The notes beneath the pieces are model-generated. The model saw nothing but the letters and a program-made list of their open reading frames with translations. It was not told the origin of the DNA and ran no database searches. 64,000 nucleotides of DNA, from contig LSRY02000013.1 in the NCBI GenBank assembly GCA_001643675.2, forward strand, positions 1,738,501 to 1,802,500, given 5' to 3'. Source of the stretch: Monocercomonoides exilis. Lineage: Eukaryota; Preaxostyla; Oxymonadida; Polymastigidae. Made by a program: the position numbers and the translations under genes. This document shows, one piece after another, positions 59,108-64,000 of this stretch; the first letter of the stretch is position 1, and each line of letters starts with the position of its first letter.

Positions 59108-61618
59108 CTACTCCTGGGTGCTCATTTCAATTTCTTTGCTTCCATCTTTGTTTTCATCTTTGCTTCCCTCTTTCTCTCCATCTTTGTTGCTTTTGGCTTT
59201 CCTTTTCTTGACAACCATCAAAACAACCACAACCACAACCACTGCAACAACAACAACGACAACTATCGGAACCACAATCGCAACAACAGTTCCCGCATTT
59301 GATTTCTTCTTGTCTTCTGGAGCAGGTTCTTCCTTACTCTTCAAATACTTTTCAAATGCATCCTCTGGCTCAGATTCTTCATCTATTGCTCCCACAATCC
59401 ACCCAGCTGTTGAATTGTCATAATCGTTCGCAAACTCAAATGCACCGTCTTGTTTGCAGAACTCATCAAAATCTGGGGCAATGATGCATATTGATCTCGC
59501 TGTTGAATTCGCTGTGTTTGAGCTGTCAATCTCAAGATTGTTTGCAGAAGGAAGCCGAAGATTCGATGTTGCCTTTGGCATGCCAATGGATATTGCCCCA
59601 GCTTTCCCTTTTGGCGCTGTGCATGACTTGAATGTGCATTTGTTGTTTCTTCCAATTTCCACTGTAGATTCGTTCGAACTCAAAGAAATCTCCAAGCCAG
59701 CCGCTTCTCCTTTCTCTGAATTTGAATTTTTTATATTCAATCCTTCAATGCTAACAGCTGAAGGCGTGCTTCCTCCATCCTCAATGGTTATCGCTGCTCC
59801 ATTTTGAATGTTCACGTTGCTGATGTCCACTCCATTCAACGAAGCTGAACTCACACTGCTGAAAGAAAATGGCGATGAAGAAAACGTAACTGTATTTTTT
59901 TCATCTGTGCATGAAACAGTGTTCATTTCAACTATCCCGCCAGCAACGCTCACAAGACTGCCTACAACAACATCATCCCCATCAGCATTTATCGTCATTT
60001 TCTCTGGCGATTGGGCTGCAACTCTGACAAATCTGCAATTGCTGATCGAAAGTGATGCCGACTTTTCATTTCCAAAAATCAAAGAATTCCATTTTTTTTC
60101 AGAAATGAGAAAGTTGAATGCCAAAGACTTGAATTCCACCTTTTGTTCACATGTAAATAAAGCACTTGAAGCGCTAACAGCGCAATCAATAGACACTTCT
60201 TCATTTCCATTTCCGTTGCTGTTCACTCCTTCAATGGTTATTCCCTTTTCGTTGCTAATTTCAATAACTTCTGCTTCGAACTGGCTGTCGTCTTTCACAA
60301 TCTCCATGTAATATCCCTTTGAATATGGAATTTCATTTAGTTTACTGAATGCTCCGTTCAATGAACCCAATGGCGAATCACTTGTCCATCCATTTCCTGT
60401 TCCTTTGTTCTTAATAAATACCTTTCCGGTCGGATCAAAATAATTAAGCATAAAATCGTAAACTTTATCTGTGCCATCAACACATGCTGCAACATTCCAC
60501 AAATTGTTATTCCGAGTATAATCTGATGCAAAACTCTTCTTCATTTCTGTTGCGAGGTCTCCGAATAATGAGTCATTTGACATCATAAATAATAGTCCAG
60601 TGTCTCTTTTTGACTGACCTTCTCCGACTGTGCATTTGTCAAATTTCAGATTCCTCCCATCTTTGGGCCATTTAATCTGACTTGCTGATTCAATTGCATG
60701 CATTCGTAGATATATTCCTCCAGAGCCATATTTAAAATCACCATGGCATGATGAAAAAGTTGTGACACCTCCATCTCCAACAGTAAATGTGCTTTTGTCG
60801 CTGTCAGTTGTGAAAGACAAAATTTTGCTCGTGCTTTTTAAGTCCGAAAATGTGCTCCCATTCAATATAAGATCAACTTTGGTTTTTGCATAACCATTTA
60901 CATTGATAACGGAGTCAGTATATATTCCATTATCATAATCATTAATTATTTCAATATTGTTCAAAGCTAGATTAGACAATATTATTGTGTCAGCGTTACT
61001 TATAGAAAACAGTTCGTACTTCGATTTAAATGCATTTTCTTCATCCAAGCATTCAACTGACTCCATCGTCAATGAACCTTGATATTGGTAAACAAGTCTA
61101 AAATCAATTACGTTTTCCACAGCTGGCCGAATAAATCTACAGCTGCTTATTGTCAAGCTTGCACGTTGCTCATTTATCAAAGCCAGTATTTCATCATTTT
61201 TAGGTTCTTTTGCCAATGTTGCTGGAAAATGGAAAGCTATACATTTGAATTCCATGTCGCAATAACAATTAAATAGAGTTTGATTTGGATTTATGTCACA
61301 GTCCATTGCCACTTCAGTGTTTCCACTTCCTTCGTTATTTACTCCTTCAACCGTAACTTTTTGTTTATTTCTAAATGTAACTGTATCCGCAGTTAATAAT
61401 TCTGTATCATAAACGACTTTCATGAAACAAGCACAATTATCGCTCAGGAGTGAATATGCTGAATATAAAGATTGTTTTTCCTGATCAATATTCAATCCGC
61501 TATTTTTATTATCCCCGCTTTGCTTAACGAACACTGTTGTAACTAGTTGTGATGGTTCGTTTTGAGAATAAGCCGATATCACAATTTGGAAAAGTATTAA
61601 TCCCCAGAACATCTTCAA
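59108..61618 (-). CDS. Secreted beta-helix surface protein with C-terminal TM and acidic/basic tail
   Basis: Single exon, 836 residues. It has a signal peptide (MKMFWGLILFQIVISAYS) and a two-fold repeated ectodomain, then a hydrophobic Val-rich membrane segment at about 775-803 and a 33-residue charged tail ending EIEMSTQE. The two ectodomain halves (about residues 28-410 and 415-765) align: VFVKQSGDNKNSG with VFIKNKGTGNG, VEGVNNEGSGNTEVAMDC with IEGVNSNGNGNEEVSIDC, SLTISSCRFIRPA with SLSISNCRFVRVA. This is the parallel beta-helix style of the 11.7-19.5 kb gene, but with no kinase-like part. It is probably a type I surface protein; its binding partner is unknown. It ends in TAG, followed two codons later by TGA. 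Confidence 0.85.
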   Translation of the reverse strand: MKMFWGLILFQIVISAYSQNEPSQLVTTVFVKQSGDNKNSGLNIDQEKQSLYSAYSLLSDNCACFMKVVYDTELLTADTVTFRNKQKVTVEGVNNEGSGNTEVAMDCDINPNQTLFNCYCDMEFKCIAFHFPATLAKEPKNDEILALINEQRASLTISSCRFIRPAVENVIDFRLVYQYQGSLTMESVECLDEENAFKSKYELFSISNADTIILSNLALNNIEIINDYDNGIYTDSVINVNGYAKTKVDLILNGSTFSDLKSTSKILSFTTDSDKSTFTVGDGGVTTFSSCHGDFKYGSGGIYLRMHAIESASQIKWPKDGRNLKFDKCTVGEGQSKRDTGLLFMMSNDSLFGDLATEMKKSFASDYTRNNNLWNVAACVDGTDKVYDFMLNYFDPTGKVFIKNKGTGNGWTSDSPLGSLNGAFSKLNEIPYSKGYYMEIVKDDSQFEAEVIEISNEKGITIEGVNSNGNGNEEVSIDCAVSASSALFTCEQKVEFKSLAFNFLISEKKWNSLIFGNEKSASLSISNCRFVRVAAQSPEKMTINADGDDVVVGSLVSVAGGIVEMNTVSCTDEKNTVTFSSSPFSFSSVSSASLNGVDISNVNIQNGAAITIEDGGSTPSAVSIEGLNIKNSNSEKGEAAGLEISLSSNESTVEIGRNNKCTFKSCTAPKGKAGAISIGMPKATSNLRLPSANNLEIDSSNTANSTARSICIIAPDFDEFCKQDGAFEFANDYDNSTAGWIVGAIDEESEPEDAFEKYLKSKEEPAPEDKKKSNAGTVVAIVVPIVVVVVVAVVVVVVVLMVVKKRKAKSNKDGEKEGSKDENKDGSKEIEMSTQE

Positions 61619-62048
61619 ATAACGCTTTTTTCAATTTTTATTTTGATCAATATTTGTATAAAACGAAAATTTGAAAAACATAATTAGATAAAAAGAATTT
61701 CAAACAAAATAAAACGTCAAAAATTTTGAATGAAATATAAATTGTTTTTCTCAATAAAACAAATTTTTGATATTAAATTTGTCAGCAAAATTTCTATTTA
61801 TCTTTCATAAAGATTCAATTGATTATTCTTTCTGTAACTTTATTGTTTGCAAAGAAGTTCAGTCCTTTTTTGCTTCAAATTTTCGTCTTATGTTTTGCTT
61901 GAAAAATTATGATCAAATCATTTCATTGAGAAATATTAAATCAAAAAATTTTTGATATAATGAATAGCATTTTATCTTTTATTACCCAGTTCGATAAAAA
62001 AGGATATAATTGAAGAAAAAATGTAAAAGATATGACAAAGATTATTGT
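61619..62048. other. AT-rich upstream region of the beta-helix gene
   Basis: No gene recognised; contains only short chance frames. Confidence 0.65.
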
Positions 62049-62429
62049 TACAGACATCGCATAAAATACCGGACAAGATCGATTTCTCAACAACTGAAAG
62101 AAGAAAAATTCTGACTATTTTCCTCAAAATACATCTCAATGATACAAACTCAATTGATAAACGAGACTTTTCAAATAGCTTCGCTTGAGCTCAGAAAAAA
62201 TATATATCGAAATCTCGGAGAAACTCAAAATCCTGTTTCTCTCGGAATTTAATAATAATATTCTCTAAGCACAAATGAAGCTATTTTGAAAGACTCGTTT
62301 ATCAAATGAGTTTGCATTAATGAAATGTATTTTGAGGAAAATAGTCAGAATTTTTCTTCTTTCAGTTATTGAGAAATCGATCTTGTCCGGTATTTTGTGC
62401 GATGTCCCGTATTTTATGCGATATCTGTA
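62049..62429. mobile_element. Foldback MITE, family A, copy 2 (~381 bp)
   Basis: Long inverted repeat homologous to 1030..1436 along both arms (shared blocks include TACCGGACAAG, CAATTGATAAACGAGACTTT and CACAAATGAAGCTATT). The right tip keeps both terminal repeat units (CCGGTATTTTGTGCGATGTC then CCGTATTTTATGCGATATC). The left tip has only one, so one unit has been lost. Noncoding. Confidence 0.88.
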
Positions 62430-62450
62430 TATTCAGATTTTATGAACATA

Positions 62451-62709
62451 TGGGTGATTATTTTTGAAATCACATTTTTTTCCGGGATGTTGATTTTTCA
62501 AAGAATGTTTGTTTTTTGAAAGAAAATTCTTAATCAAAAGAAAAAAAGCATGATAATTGTTTTCATATACAAATGTTAGGATAAAACAAAAGATAAAAAT
62601 GATTTGAATAAGCCTTTTCACTCTTCAGTGTTCTTTTATTATTATTCGAGAGATATTTTTGAACCGAAGTTTTTGAATGTTGTAATTTGATTTCAAAAAT
62701 AATCACCCA
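62451..62709 (+). mobile_element. MITE family B, copy 4 (259 bp)
   Basis: Perfect TGGGTGATTATTTTTGAAAT end and its complement, same orientation and internal TTTTCACTCTTCAGTG block as the copy at 38314. It begins 21 bp after the family A element. TA flanks both ends, a possible 2-bp target duplication. Noncoding. Confidence 0.92.
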
Positions 62710-62968
62710 TATATTTGTGGGTATTCTTTAATGAATAGTCACAAAAGATCGAAAATTTCAACCATTGCTGCTATAAAAAAAAAACTCCGTTTTCATTTTT
62801 TATCTTGAAAATTGTTTTGTTCAATATTCATTTGTTTGTGTTTACATGAAAAACTTCACAGTTCCAATAAAAACGGAGAAGAAAAAAATGTTTTATTGGG
62901 TTATCATTTAACCCCAACCCATTTTTTTATTCTGACCCAAATTTTTGAAGTGAAAAATTTAGAAAAAC

Positions 62969-63486
62969 TTAAAAAAATACAAAAGAAGAATCAATTCTTC
63001 GAATTATCTTTCTTTTTCCTGGTTTTCTTTGCATCTCTTCGTTTTCCTCTTCGTTTGGGTCATCAAAAACAACATCAGAGCGTTTTATTTTGATTTTATG
63101 TTTGAATTCAACCATTTCATCTTTTTCGTTTTCTATCACCTGTTTCATATCTTTTTCATTCTCCATTTCTTCATTTCTCCCTAAAAATCTTTCCCAATCG
63201 TCGAGAAGTTCTTTTTTTTTGTAATTAACTTTCCAAAATAATCGAAATGGTTGCGATGGGAAGGAAGAGGGTATTTTGATGATTCAGGTAGTTTGCGAAG
63301 AACCGGACCGAACGTATTGTGAAGTACTCCGCTTTGTATAAAAGCTTTATAAATGACAGAAGGAGTGAAAGTGGAGTGAATTGCTTGAGGAAGCACGTCG
63401 ACAAGTGCTTTTCTCGAAGCAGACGATGAAGTTGACGATGGAACATCAAATGATGAAGAAAGAGAAGTTGGGTCATTATTTTTCAT
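62969..63486 (-). pseudogene. Gene fragment split in a poly-A run (possibly transposase C-terminus)
   Basis: The first frame starts at ATG 63486 (Ser-rich, then RKALVDVLPQAIHSTFTPSV and IYKAFIQSGVLHNTF). The second frame continues as LLDDWERFLGRNEEMENEKD to a stop at 62969. They meet at a run of nine A (minus strand, about 63212..63220); a one-base change in that run would make a single reading frame of about 165 residues. The AF..SG pattern after a short helix resembles the C-terminal region of DDE transposases, but this is weak. No upstream catalytic part exists up to the window end, so the fragment is either 5'-truncated or a small lineage-specific gene. It could be a sequencing error in the homopolymer rather than a real frameshift. 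Confidence 0.4.
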
Positions 63487-64000
63487 ATCGTAACTTTGTT
63501 CGAAGAAAGATCTTTTTTTTAATAATTGTGGTATAATGAGAAAAAAATTAAAAATACATGTTTATTAATGAATAGAAAAAGATTCGTGATTGAATTTTTG
63601 AAAACCAAGTCACTTTGAGTAAACAAAAAAAATTCCATTATAACATTTAATTTTTGAGTTATTTCTTTTATTTGAATTATTTGATATCACAACATCTAAC
63701 AAAACCAATTATTGTTTGCAGATAATTACAATTTGAGTATGATTTAATGACATTATATTTTTAAATGATTTGAATTTCTTATTGTTTGTATTTAAATGAA
63801 TAATTGATTTATAAAATTTAGAAGCGAAATTGATGAATTTATTCTTTTGTGCAATTTTTTTTAAACCTTATTCAGTTATGAACGATCAGAATTAAATTTT
63901 GGACGATTCGAGAGGTTAAAGAGAAATATTGTTTTTTAATATATAATTGTTTAGTTTTTTGGATGATGAAACGAACAACTTAAAAATATTTTCGTCAAAT
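63487..64000. other. AT-rich DNA to the window end
   Basis: No gene, RNA or repeat recognised; A/T-rich throughout. Confidence 0.6.

Overview
The window is AT-rich nuclear DNA from a protist. The best fit is an oxymonad or related Preaxostyla flagellate (the Monocercomonoides/Blattamonas type). Three things support this: many short GT-AG introns (about 42-231 bp) in the real genes; large secreted right-handed beta-helix surface proteins with one C-terminal membrane segment, one of which carries a degenerate kinase-like cytoplasmic domain; and a giant polytopic protein of the tiny-macrocysts (Tmc) type. The standard genetic code fits, because the long real exons contain no internal stop codons. 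The lineage is inferred from protein type and cannot be proven from this window alone.

Layout. 0-0.6 kb: a two-exon saposin-type gene and a tRNA-Trp(CCA). 1.0-2.7 kb: three adjacent non-autonomous terminal-inverted-repeat (TIR) elements. 3.8-5.3 kb: first of five copies of an unrecognised three-exon gene family. 6.9-8.4 kb: part of a minus-strand multi-exon gene with an ATP-grasp-like segment. 11.7-19.5 kb: a roughly 2,570-residue beta-helix/transmembrane/pseudokinase gene broken by one frameshift. 23.2-24.6 kb: family copy 2. 27.3-33.9 kb: Tmc-like gene with an Asn/Ser-rich tail. 34.8-35.7 kb: beta-helix pseudogene. 35.9-36.8 kb: 870-bp pyrimidine tract running into the broken end of family copy 3 (36.8-37.95 kb). 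38.3-39.0 kb: two inverted 260-bp MITEs. 41.5-46.3 kb: nine-exon active-looking Ser/Thr kinase. 46.8-48.2 kb: family copy 4. 50.6-51.9 kb: unknown two-pass membrane protein. 56.3-57.7 kb: family copy 5. 59.1-61.6 kb: second beta-helix surface protein. 62.0-62.7 kb: two more MITEs. 63.0-63.5 kb: a gene fragment split in a poly-A run.

The remaining intergenic DNA is AT-rich and full of A/T homopolymers, GA/CT simple repeats and short decayed coding remnants. There is no operon logic; genes stand alone on both strands. The common theme is cell surface and signalling (beta-helix receptors, pseudokinase, kinase, Tmc-like membrane protein), with an expanding and decaying lineage-specific family dispersed among TIR elements. 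The most novel items are the five-copy family (intact, start-codon-altered and dead members side by side), the MITE families, and the frameshifted beta-helix pseudokinase.
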